Assembly: GCA_021737695.1 (NCBI GenBank)
Contig: JAIPDL010000022.1
Span: forward strand, 1 to 50,161
Source of the DNA: Desulfotignum sp.
Lineage (GTDB): Bacteria > Desulfobacterota > Desulfobacteria > Desulfobacterales > Desulfobacteraceae
Reading direction: 5' to 3'
Length of the DNA stretch: 50,161 bases
Shown here in pieces: positions 16,585 to 24,264 of this stretch. Position 1 is the stretch's first letter. Each line of letters starts with the position of its first letter. The position numbers and the translations under genes were made by a program. Below the pieces are notes generated by a model. That model saw only the letters and a program-made list of their open reading frames with translations, made no database searches and was not told the DNA's origin.

Positions 16585-19023
16585 ATGAACCCAATATCTG
16601 ATACACTTTCCCGCCCGGCATTCATATGCTTTTTAGCCGCCCTTTTGTGCCTTCTGGTATTACCACCGGCATGGGCGGTCACGGATACCTGCCCGCCGTT
16701 TTACCTGCGGACCGATACGGGTGAGATCATCAACCCCATGACCGGGGAAAATGCAGACCAGCCCTTTTCCACCCGCCAGACCTGCGGGGCCTGCCATGAT
16801 GTGGGCACCATCGCCAAAGGCTACCATTTCATGATGGACTGGGACAAGGCCAGCGACACCCGGTTTGCCGGCACGGACACCCCCTGGCTGGTGTCCACTG
16901 GCCTGACCGGAAATCTCATCACCTACGGGTTTTTCCAGCTGGCCAAAAAGCACAACACCCATCCAGACCAGATCGATCTGAGTACGTTTGATTTTGTGGC
17001 AAGGGTGCCGGAATCCAAAGGCGGATATCAAAAACCCGGATGCGCCGGGTGTCATGCCGGCGGGGGCCTGCTGGAGTTTGACCGGGACGGGCAGCGGTAC
17101 GACCGCCGTCTGGCGGAAAATCCGGAACTGGCAGAAACCCTGGACGGGGATTATTACCAGAGCCGCTGGGATGACACCGGGGTGATCGAACCGGACTGCT
17201 TTTTCTGCCACGGGAGCCGCTACCATATCCAGAAACGGATCACCCAGATCAAGTATTTGAACTTCAAATGGGCCGGGGTAGCCGCCGCCGGCATCGGCCA
17301 GGTGCACGGCCGGGTCAGTGAAGGAGAGGTGCCCTCTGTGGTCTACAACAAGCGGCTGTTCAATGAGGACGGCACCTTTTACCTGCCGGACATGGTGTTC
17401 CGGCCGGAGGCAAAAAACTGCCTGATCTGTCATGAATCCATCGAGCTGGGCAAACGGGGCAACTCCTGGGCCGACCCCCTGAACCCGGATGTGCATCACC
17501 TGGCCGGACTCACCTGTATCGACTGTCACTTCGGGGACATCCGCCACAATTTCGCCAAGGGCAATGCCACAGACAACCTGGTGGCCCCGGCACTGGACAA
17601 CTCCATGCGCTCCTGCCGGGACTGCCACACCGAAGGGTATAGAGGCGCCACCCGGATGCGGCATGACACCATCCGCAAGGACCACCTGGACAAGCTGTCC
17701 TGCGAGGCCTGCCACATCCCGGTGCTGCAACGCACGGCCGGCGGGGCCATGTTTCTGAACACGGGGAGGTTCGGAAAATACGGGCAGGGCGATACCCACC
17801 GGTTCGGCACCCACAAACCCTGGAAACCCGCCTACATCATCCGGGCCAAAGACAAAGACGGGATCCCGAGGATCACCCCGGTGAATCCCATGCGCAATAC
17901 CCTGTTCACCAACCTGGATGAGGACGGCATCTATTACCCGCTGTTCCTGTCCGAGGTGGAAACCGCTTATGAACAGTGTAAAGATCAGATGAGCGACCGG
18001 GAAATCCCGTATGATTTCCACCGCAGAGACGATATCGTTATCATGCTGGACACCCTGACCGACACCCTGGCCGAAAACCAGCGGTTTTCCGCGGTGAAAC
18101 CGGTGTTTCACACGGGCGGCAACATATTCTTCCTGGCAGACCGCCCTGCGAACGGGACCGCACCGGAATCCGATACGACATCCGGCTCATCATCCGGCTC
18201 CGGCCCGACTTCACAAGACAGCCGGCTGGTGATCCAGGCGGACTTCACCTGGGTCAGCCGGCTCCCCTATTATTCCATCAGCCACAATGTGGCACCGGCA
18301 GACCAGGCTTTGGGCAGCGGCGGGTGCACAGACTGTCATGCCAAAGATGCCCACTTGATCAGCGGACCCGTGGTGACCGATTATTTCGGGGATGACGGGC
18401 AGCCCGTGACCGTGTCCATGGCCCGGTTCATGGGATTGTCGGAATCGGTTGAATCTGCCAACCGCCTGTTTAGCCTGTTTCTGAAAACCGGCCCCTGGGT
18501 CCTGGGGATCGGGGTGCTGCTGCTCCTGGCCGCCGGGACCTGGCTTATATTTTTCAGTCCTTCCAGGCTCCTTGACACGCACATGTCGAAACTGAGCGCC
18601 GCGGGCATGTCTGTGTTCATCTGCTTTCTCTTTGCCCACACCCTGCTGATCATGGACACCGGATTTTTATGGTCAGTGACCCAGACCCTTGCGGCCATGG
18701 CGCCGTGGCTGGGGCCGTTGTCAGCACTCTTGGCAGCGGCCGGGTATTTTTTTCTGGTTCACACCCGGGTCCGTCACCCGTGGATCGCCGTTGGGTTCCA
18801 CCTTTCCGGCGCCGGCACGGTGATCACGGGCATGCTTTTATGGATACGCACGCCTTTCACCAGTAGTGCCCTGTTTCTGATTTCAGTGGTCCATGGTATT
18901 TTTGCGGTTGCCACAGCCGGACTGTTGGTATATTTTCTTTTCAAAACTTTCGACAAAGGACCGGAACAGCCCCGGACAACCCAGGGCTATCAACGCAACA
19001 ACCAAAGAGACCTGAATGAGTGA
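16585..19023 (+). CDS. Octahaem c-type cytochrome with C-terminal membrane domain
   Basis: 812 residues. A signal peptide (about 11-31, ending PAWA) leads to a periplasmic part with eight C-x2-C-H haem sites, near residues 67, 153, 205, 279, 311, 344, 373 and 581. Further histidines between them can be axial ligands. A Ser/Gly/Thr-rich linker lies at about 530-550. Five hydrophobic helices fill about 635-800. The architecture suggests a membrane-bound electron-transfer protein or a reductase linking the quinone pool to a periplasmic acceptor. The known octahaem families (tetrathionate, nitrite, hydroxylamine enzymes) lack this membrane tail as far as I know. Placement after three chelate importers suggests reductive release of a metal, which is inference. 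Confidence 0.85.
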   Translation: MNPISDTLSRPAFICFLAALLCLLVLPPAWAVTDTCPPFYLRTDTGEIINPMTGENADQPFSTRQTCGACHDVGTIAKGYHFMMDWDKASDTRFAGTDTPWLVSTGLTGNLITYGFFQLAKKHNTHPDQIDLSTFDFVARVPESKGGYQKPGCAGCHAGGGLLEFDRDGQRYDRRLAENPELAETLDGDYYQSRWDDTGVIEPDCFFCHGSRYHIQKRITQIKYLNFKWAGVAAAGIGQVHGRVSEGEVPSVVYNKRLFNEDGTFYLPDMVFRPEAKNCLICHESIELGKRGNSWADPLNPDVHHLAGLTCIDCHFGDIRHNFAKGNATDNLVAPALDNSMRSCRDCHTEGYRGATRMRHDTIRKDHLDKLSCEACHIPVLQRTAGGAMFLNTGRFGKYGQGDTHRFGTHKPWKPAYIIRAKDKDGIPRITPVNPMRNTLFTNLDEDGIYYPLFLSEVETAYEQCKDQMSDREIPYDFHRRDDIVIMLDTLTDTLAENQRFSAVKPVFHTGGNIFFLADRPANGTAPESDTTSGSSSGSGPTSQDSRLVIQADFTWVSRLPYYSISHNVAPADQALGSGGCTDCHAKDAHLISGPVVTDYFGDDGQPVTVSMARFMGLSESVESANRLFSLFLKTGPWVLGIGVLLLLAAGTWLIFFSPSRLLDTHMSKLSAAGMSVFICFLFAHTLLIMDTGFLWSVTQTLAAMAPWLGPLSALLAAAGYFFLVHTRVRHPWIAVGFHLSGAGTVITGMLLWIRTPFTSSALFLISVVHGIFAVATAGLLVYFLFKTFDKGPEQPRTTQGYQRNNQRDLNE

Positions 19024-19420
19024 TAAAAAAAAGACCCGCCGCCCCCCGGACCCCCGGATGGGACGAACCGCTGACCGGCCCTACTGGATCTGGATGACGT
19101 CCATTTTCATCCGGGCCCTCCACCAGGTGGGGGCGGCCGTGTTTCTGGCCGTGTTTCTGCTGCCCGGAAGGCCGGACCTGCCCCGGATGTATCTGGTGCT
19201 GGCCGGTGTCACGGGTGTGCTGCTCATGACCACGGAAATGCTGCGCCACCGGCAGCTTTTACGGGAACCGGCCGGCCTGACCACCCTGGTCAAGCTGGTA
19301 CTTATGGGAATGGCCATTCACGGCTGGCTCCCGGAAGTCCCTGCCATGCTGACCGCCTTTGTCCTGGCCGCTTTTTTTGCCCATGCACCCAAACATATCC
19401 GGCATTTGCGGTTGTTCTGA
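19016..19420 (+). CDS. Small integral membrane protein, unknown function
   Basis: 134 residues with three or four predicted membrane helices (about 22-44, 58-77, 86-104, 106-122) after a basic, proline-rich N-terminus. No family is recognised. It overlaps the cytochrome gene by 8 bases, so the two are translationally coupled and probably form one membrane complex. Two histidines near helix ends (HQV at about 33 and HGWLP at about 101) could be haem ligands, but that is only a possibility. Confidence 0.65.
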   Translation: MSDKKKTRRPPDPRMGRTADRPYWIWMTSIFIRALHQVGAAVFLAVFLLPGRPDLPRMYLVLAGVTGVLLMTTEMLRHRQLLREPAGLTTLVKLVLMGMAIHGWLPEVPAMLTAFVLAAFFAHAPKHIRHLRLF

Positions 19421-19486
19421 CCGGCATTGAATCCGGCCGGAAAAAAAAGTATACTCCACGCAAACAATAATTTTTACGAGGCTCAC

Positions 19487-19744
19487 ATGTTAACTGTTTA
19501 TGCGGCTGCCTGGTGTCCGCACTGCACAAAGACCGTCGAATTTTTAAAAAAGCACGGCATTGCATTCACCTATATGGAGATTGAAGACCAGCCCGAAGAT
19601 GTCATTGAAAAAATCATCCAGGTCAACGGCGGAGACGACTGGGTCGTACCCACCTTGTCATACAACGGCAAATGGCGGGAAGGCCGGTTTTATAACGAAC
19701 TGACGCTGCTCTCTGATCTGAAGGCCCTGGGTGTGCCAATTTGA
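19487..19744 (+). CDS. Glutaredoxin-like thiol protein
   Basis: 85 residues from the ATG at 19487, with GAGG nearby; an upstream in-frame ATG (19427) would add a non-conserved extension. The redox site CPHC (in YAAAWCPHCTKT) sits at the start of a thioredoxin fold, VVPTLSYNGKWREG contains the cis-proline loop, and the length fits a monothiol or dithiol glutaredoxin. A cytoplasmic reductant or Fe-S/thiol exchange role is likely. It is the last plus-strand gene in the uptake locus, 66 bases after the membrane protein. Its membership in the operon is probable but not certain. Confidence 0.82.
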   Translation: MLTVYAAAWCPHCTKTVEFLKKHGIAFTYMEIEDQPEDVIEKIIQVNGGDDWVVPTLSYNGKWREGRFYNELTLLSDLKALGVPI

Positions 19745-20005
19745 TATAGACATTCAAACAATGCTGTTCGTCTCTGATTGACAAAAAAAAACTTCCTGTC
19801 AGTTATCCGTCTTTTTCCTGAATGAGTTGATCAAATGCTCGGAGAAGCAATCGATGATTTCCGATGATTTCTTTTTAGTCCTGTGAAGAGCAATGTTAGA
19901 AACCGGCAAAACCATTCATTTGACAAATATTTTAACCATACATAAACTATCCGCCGACAACAACAGGTAATTGATGTATGGAGTAATTTAATCAAGGAGA
20001 TTCAA

Positions 20006-20572
20006 ATGAACGTCGTCATTTTAGAAGGAAGTGCCAGAAAGAAAGGAAACACCGCCAGAGTCCTGACCTGGGTGAAAGAAGAACTTCAGACGCTTGGCCA
20101 TGACGTTGAACGCATTTATCTGCATTCAAAAAATTTAAAAGGGTGCATGGGTTGCGGCAAGTGCAAGGAAAATTCTGTGCTCACAGGATGCATTCAAAAA
20201 GATGATATGCCTGACGTCTTGAAAAAAGTGGTTGGTTCACAATTGACCATTTTTAGCTCTCCCCTTTATTTCTGGGGATTCTCAGCCCAAATAAAAGCGG
20301 TGATCGACCGGACATACAGTCTTTATGCCAATGCGAACCAGCCTGATCATGCTTCTCTGGTAGAAGGACAGCGCCAGGCACTGGTTGCCACGGGTGCCGG
20401 GGGATTTGATGAAAATGCAGAAGGCATGATCGATGCCTTCGGACGGATGCAGAAATACCATAAGGCGGTCAATGCGGGGACATTGTTTATCGGTTCCTGC
20501 ACCACCCCCGATGCCATGGATGATGCCATTCGTCAGAAAGCGGTGGAATTTTGCAGGAAAATCGTGTCCTGA
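20006..20572 (+). CDS. Flavodoxin-fold NAD(P)H-dependent FMN reductase / iron-sulfur flavoprotein
   Basis: 188 residues. The N-terminus VVILEGSARKKGNTARVL is the FMN-phosphate loop, and SSPLYFWGFSAQIKAVIDR the second FMN motif of this family. A compact cysteine set, C-x2-C-x2-C at 47-53 plus C62, matches iron-sulfur flavoproteins of anaerobes, which carry a [4Fe-4S] cluster. It probably moves electrons between ferredoxin or NAD(P)H and an unknown acceptor. AAGGAG precedes the ATG. The 261 bases upstream are AT-rich and probably hold its own promoter. It is convergent with the molybdate transporter gene. Base composition is lower in GC than the uptake locus. Confidence 0.85.
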   Translation: MNVVILEGSARKKGNTARVLTWVKEELQTLGHDVERIYLHSKNLKGCMGCGKCKENSVLTGCIQKDDMPDVLKKVVGSQLTIFSSPLYFWGFSAQIKAVIDRTYSLYANANQPDHASLVEGQRQALVATGAGGFDENAEGMIDAFGRMQKYHKAVNAGTLFIGSCTTPDAMDDAIRQKAVEFCRKIVS

Positions 20573-20630
20573 CGTTGAGGGCAAAACCAGTGATTTTCTG
20601 ACCCGTCAGCTGTGATTTCGACCTGGTCAC

Positions 20631-21830
20631 TCACACCGACAATTTGTCCCACTTCAGCAGCCGGGCCACCACCAGGCCGGCAATGAACCCGGTCGCCAGG
20701 TTGGAGGCCAGGGTGATCCCCAGGATCAGGGTGGCGGTGAAATACTCCTTGCGGGTGTTGAGATCCATGACAGTCAGTGCCAGCTGGGATCCGGCAAACA
20801 CCAGCAGAACTCCCAGAATAGACATGGGCAGCAGATTCAGTACATTGATGATATGGCTGCCCAAAAGGATGGCCATGAGGGCAAACACCATCCCGATGAT
20901 CAGGTTAGAACCGGCGGTGCGGGCCCCGAACCGGTAATGGGCTGCCAGCCCTCCGGCCCCGTGACACATGGGCATGCCCCCCACAAAAAAACTGAAAAAA
21001 TTGGCCAGGGCCATGCTCACACAGACCCGGCGGTTGTTGACCTTGGCCGACTGTTCCCTGAAATATTCCTTTGACAGATCCGTGTAAGCCAGAACGGCAT
21101 TGCCCAGGGTCATGGGCAGCTGGGGCAGTACCAGGGCGAACAGGGCGAATGTGAAATCCACTTTTCCCGGAAACCCGGCCGGCAGCCATTCCGGCAGATT
21201 CAAGCCGATATCCTTGAACCCGATGTCCAATCTCGCCCCCAGAATCAGACCCATGGCCACACCGCCCGCCACCACCACCAGTCCGGCCGGAAACCGCCGG
21301 CTGTCCAGAAGCAGCAGCGTGATCACCGCGCCAATGCACCCGATCACCAGGCTGATGGGCAAAGGCCCTAAAGTCTGAAAAGCCAGGTACGGTTCCACGG
21401 CATTTTCCATGATCTGAAACGTGGAGGTGCCCATCATGAATTTGATCCCTCCGGACATGAGCAGGGCGCCTGTGGACAGCTGAACCCCCCGGATTACAGC
21501 CTTAGGCGTATTTTTCGCAATCAGGTCAATGGCGCCGGTAAGTCCCACAATCAACAGAAAAATCCCCATGAGCAGGCAGGAGGCCAGAATCTGCTCCGGG
21601 GCCATGGCCGTGGCAATGGCATAGGCCCCGATCACCTTCATGGGCTGCACGGGCACGGTCAGGCCGAAATACAGTCCGGACAGAATATAGTAGATACCGA
21701 TGCCCAGAAACACGCCCGTGGGGCTCAGCCCGTTGAGGAGCACCATGGCGATGGCAATGGGCAGCAGCGTGCCCAGATCCCCCAGGGATCCGGCCACTTC
21801 CATCCGGTTGAACACGATTCGCTGATTCAT
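20631..21830 (-). CDS. MOT1-family molybdate (sulfate-like) transporter
   Basis: 399 residues from the ATG at 21830, which has AAGGGG just upstream; a longer open frame begins at 21887. Ten or more membrane helices. The MOT1 signatures are present: GDLGTLLP at 17-24 and PVQPMK at 60-65, with LPQLPMTLGNAVLAY and MPMCHGAGGLAAHYRFGART later on. Plant and algal MOT1 proteins carry molybdate with high affinity, and bacterial relatives are annotated as molybdate/sulfate transporters. In this molybdo-enzyme-rich window molybdate is the likeliest substrate. Transcribed divergently from the IclR gene. Confidence 0.85.
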   Translation of the reverse strand: MNQRIVFNRMEVAGSLGDLGTLLPIAIAMVLLNGLSPTGVFLGIGIYYILSGLYFGLTVPVQPMKVIGAYAIATAMAPEQILASCLLMGIFLLIVGLTGAIDLIAKNTPKAVIRGVQLSTGALLMSGGIKFMMGTSTFQIMENAVEPYLAFQTLGPLPISLVIGCIGAVITLLLLDSRRFPAGLVVVAGGVAMGLILGARLDIGFKDIGLNLPEWLPAGFPGKVDFTFALFALVLPQLPMTLGNAVLAYTDLSKEYFREQSAKVNNRRVCVSMALANFFSFFVGGMPMCHGAGGLAAHYRFGARTAGSNLIIGMVFALMAILLGSHIINVLNLLPMSILGVLLVFAGSQLALTVMDLNTRKEYFTATLILGITLASNLATGFIAGLVVARLLKWDKLSV

Positions 21831-22058
21831 TGATCCCCTTTTCAGATCTAACCGTTGAAAACCCCATATTTTTCGCCTTAGTATCACACCTGTTGCTGCG
21901 GATAAAGCAAAAAAAAATGCTTTATCCTCTGAATAGTATCGTCAGGACGATGAAAAAAACCACAGAAAGCACATTTATTTTGACATTTGCCCCCCCCATG
22001 ATATTTTAACTAACTGAACATAAGACATAATATTAATACGAATGATACAGGTAGGGTC

Positions 22059-22829
22059 ATGGTCAAGTCAGCAGTTCGGGTCATGGAAATTCTGGAGACA
22101 GTGTGCGGTCATAAAGAAGGACTGAACCAAAAGGAGATCTCAGACCGTCTCAACATTCCAAAAAGCAGCCTTTCATCCATTCTGACCGATATGACTAACC
22201 GGGAATACCTGCTGCAGGACAGGCTGACCAAGCGATTTGTGCTGGGCCCCCAGGTGCTGATCCTTGCCGGCGGATATCTGGACAACCAGGATGTGGTGGG
22301 ACAGGGCCGTCCCATGATCAGTTGCCTCAGCCGTGAAACCGGTGAATCCGGGGCACTGGCCATACCGGTCGGCCTGGAAGCCCTGCTGGTCTACAAAGAA
22401 GACTGTATTCAACCGATCATGCCCTCCACTCAGATCGGCACCCGGTTTCCCTTATACGCTTCAGCGGTGGGAAAAGCCCTGCTGGCATATTATTCAGACC
22501 ATGAGATCGATCAATATCTTCAGTCCGTCCCGCTCACACCTGTGACCCGTCAAACAGTCACTGACCGTAGCCATCTGCTGGCTGAATTGAAACAGATCCG
22601 AAAAATCGGCCTGGCCTATAACCGGGACGGTTACCGGGAAGGGATCACCGCCATTGCCGCACCGGTTTTCAACCATAATGGCCGTGCAGTTGCCTCCATA
22701 TCCATTTCCGTGCTCACTGCCAGCCTCACGCCGGAAAAAGAAAATCGATACGAAACGATTTTAAAGCAAATCACGGCACAATTTTCAAAACTGCTGGGAC
22801 ATAACCCAAAAAATCACTTATTAATATAA
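22059..22829 (+). CDS. IclR-family transcriptional regulator
   Basis: 256 residues. A winged helix-turn-helix at about 1-65 (LNQKEISDRLNIPKSSLSSILTDM) is followed by the GAF-like effector domain, with FPLYASAVGKALLAY and GLAYNRDGYREGITAIAAPV as family hallmarks. It binds a small organic effector and represses or activates the adjacent catabolic genes. A GGTAGGG site precedes the ATG. It sits upstream of, and in the same direction as, the Liv importer operon, with 214 bases of AT-rich DNA between, so it most likely controls that operon. The effector is unknown. Confidence 0.92.
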   Translation: MVKSAVRVMEILETVCGHKEGLNQKEISDRLNIPKSSLSSILTDMTNREYLLQDRLTKRFVLGPQVLILAGGYLDNQDVVGQGRPMISCLSRETGESGALAIPVGLEALLVYKEDCIQPIMPSTQIGTRFPLYASAVGKALLAYYSDHEIDQYLQSVPLTPVTRQTVTDRSHLLAELKQIRKIGLAYNRDGYREGITAIAAPVFNHNGRAVASISISVLTASLTPEKENRYETILKQITAQFSKLLGHNPKNHLLI

Positions 22830-22896
22830 AATTTTTCATATATTTCAATAATTTATACTAAAAAATTTATTTTTCACCGAATCGTCTTTTTTTCTA

Positions 22897-22977
22897 TTGA
22901 CAAATCAATATTTTTCTGTTTAATTCATATATACAAACTTAGTTCTCATACATGAATTACGTCGCCATTCATATGAG
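22897..22977 (+). promoter_or_regulatory. Promoter and operator candidate for the Liv operon
   Basis: TTGACA (22897-22902) is followed after 17 bp by TTAATT (22920-22925), a weak -10. Just downstream an imperfect inverted repeat pairs CTCATACATGAAT (22945-22957) with ATTCATATGAG (22967-22977) around a 9-base spacer, which could be an IclR-type operator acting as a roadblock. The surrounding DNA is strongly AT-rich. Support is sequence only. Confidence 0.35.
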
Positions 22978-23043
22978 CACTGAGCCAAGAAGAAAAGGAC
23001 AACACCGAAATTATCTGAAAACCAACAATCAATGGGAGGAATT

Positions 23044-24195
23044 ATGGTTGCAAGCAATTTTCAAAAAAAAGCATTTTTCTGGGGAAAATTGATTTTTCTA
23101 AGTGCACTGGTCATGCTCTTGGTACATAACTCTGCGGTTGCGAAAGAAATGATAATCAAAATCGGTGTCGTCGGGCCGCTGACCGGTCAGTTCGCCGCTG
23201 TCGGACAGAGCCAGCTCAACGGCGCTGAAATGAAGGCAAACGAGATCAATGCAGCACCTGGAGAATATACGATTGAGCTGATCAGTGAGGATGATGCCAG
23301 CAAGTGCGATCAATCTGTCAACGCCACGGTTAAACTCATCACCAGGGAACGGGTGGTTTCCATCATCGGGGCCTGCAACAGCCCCTGCGCCTTAGCCATG
23401 GTGCCCATTACCCAGAGATACCAGGTCCCCCAGTTCACCTTCGGTGTCGGGACCGCCATTACTAAACAGGGATCTGACTGGATATTCCGTGTGGCCGTGG
23501 GTGCACCGGGACAGACTCAGGCCCTGGCGGACTATGCCGTCAACACGCTGGGACATGACAAAATCGCGGTACTGTATTCAGATGACGAGTATGGCGCTTC
23601 CATGGCGGAAAATTTCAAAGCCGCTCTGGAAGAAATGGATCTGCAGCCGGCTGCCTATGAAAGCTACCCCCGCTCGGACAAGGACTTTTCCGGACAGTTG
23701 ACCTCGGTGAAAAAATCCGAAGCCACCTGCCTGTATGCCACCGGCAGTTACGCCGCTTCCGCCCTCATTGCCAAACAGGCGAAACAGCTGGGACTGTCAC
23801 TCCAGCTCATAGGTGATACCGGCAATGCCACTCCCAAATATATCGAATTGGGTGGCGAAGCCGTGGAAGGCGCAGTGATTGTGGAACCGTTCACCCCTGC
23901 GGACCCGGATCCGGCCATTCAGGTTTTTGTAGAAAAATACAAATCACAGTACCAGCAGGATCCGGACGGCTGGGTAGCGGAGATGTACGATACCGTCGGC
24001 ATGATCCATGAGGCAGTGGTGAAAACCGGAAAAATCGATCCCAAATCCATTCAGAACTACCTGGCAGGACTGACGTTTGAAAGCGCGTATTCCGGTATTC
24101 TGGGAGACTGGTATTTCGGCCCGGAAGGAAACGCCAACTTCGACCTTTACAAGGTACAGATCAAAGACGGAAAAAAAGTGATCCTGGAACGGTAA
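23044..24195 (+). CDS. Branched-chain amino-acid-type ABC substrate-binding protein
   Basis: 383 residues from the ATG at 23044, preceded by GGGAGG; the upstream in-frame ATG at 23032 would overlap that site. The signal peptide ends near AVAK (about 32). The type I periplasmic binding fold (LivJ/Peripla_BP_6) is clear: IKIGVVGPLTGQFAAVGQS, IGACNSPCALAMVPITQRY, VLYSDDEYGASMAE and a late DGWVAEMYDTVG segment. These proteins carry amino acids, amides, short peptides or aromatic acids, and the ligand cannot be read from sequence. First gene of an operon with a fused permease and two ATPases. Confidence 0.92.
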   Translation: MVASNFQKKAFFWGKLIFLSALVMLLVHNSAVAKEMIIKIGVVGPLTGQFAAVGQSQLNGAEMKANEINAAPGEYTIELISEDDASKCDQSVNATVKLITRERVVSIIGACNSPCALAMVPITQRYQVPQFTFGVGTAITKQGSDWIFRVAVGAPGQTQALADYAVNTLGHDKIAVLYSDDEYGASMAENFKAALEEMDLQPAAYESYPRSDKDFSGQLTSVKKSEATCLYATGSYAASALIAKQAKQLGLSLQLIGDTGNATPKYIELGGEAVEGAVIVEPFTPADPDPAIQVFVEKYKSQYQQDPDGWVAEMYDTVGMIHEAVVKTGKIDPKSIQNYLAGLTFESAYSGILGDWYFGPEGNANFDLYKVQIKDGKKVILER

Positions 24196-24264
24196 GCCAC
24201 CCATCAGCCAACAGATGATCTGCCGGCCGGATTCTCCTGCCGGCACAACCAAGTGAGGAACTGA

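Noticed and set aside
16660..18111. 483-codon antisense frame over the octahaem cytochrome
   Set aside because: The plus-strand CxxCH pattern is unmistakable and the antisense product resembles nothing.
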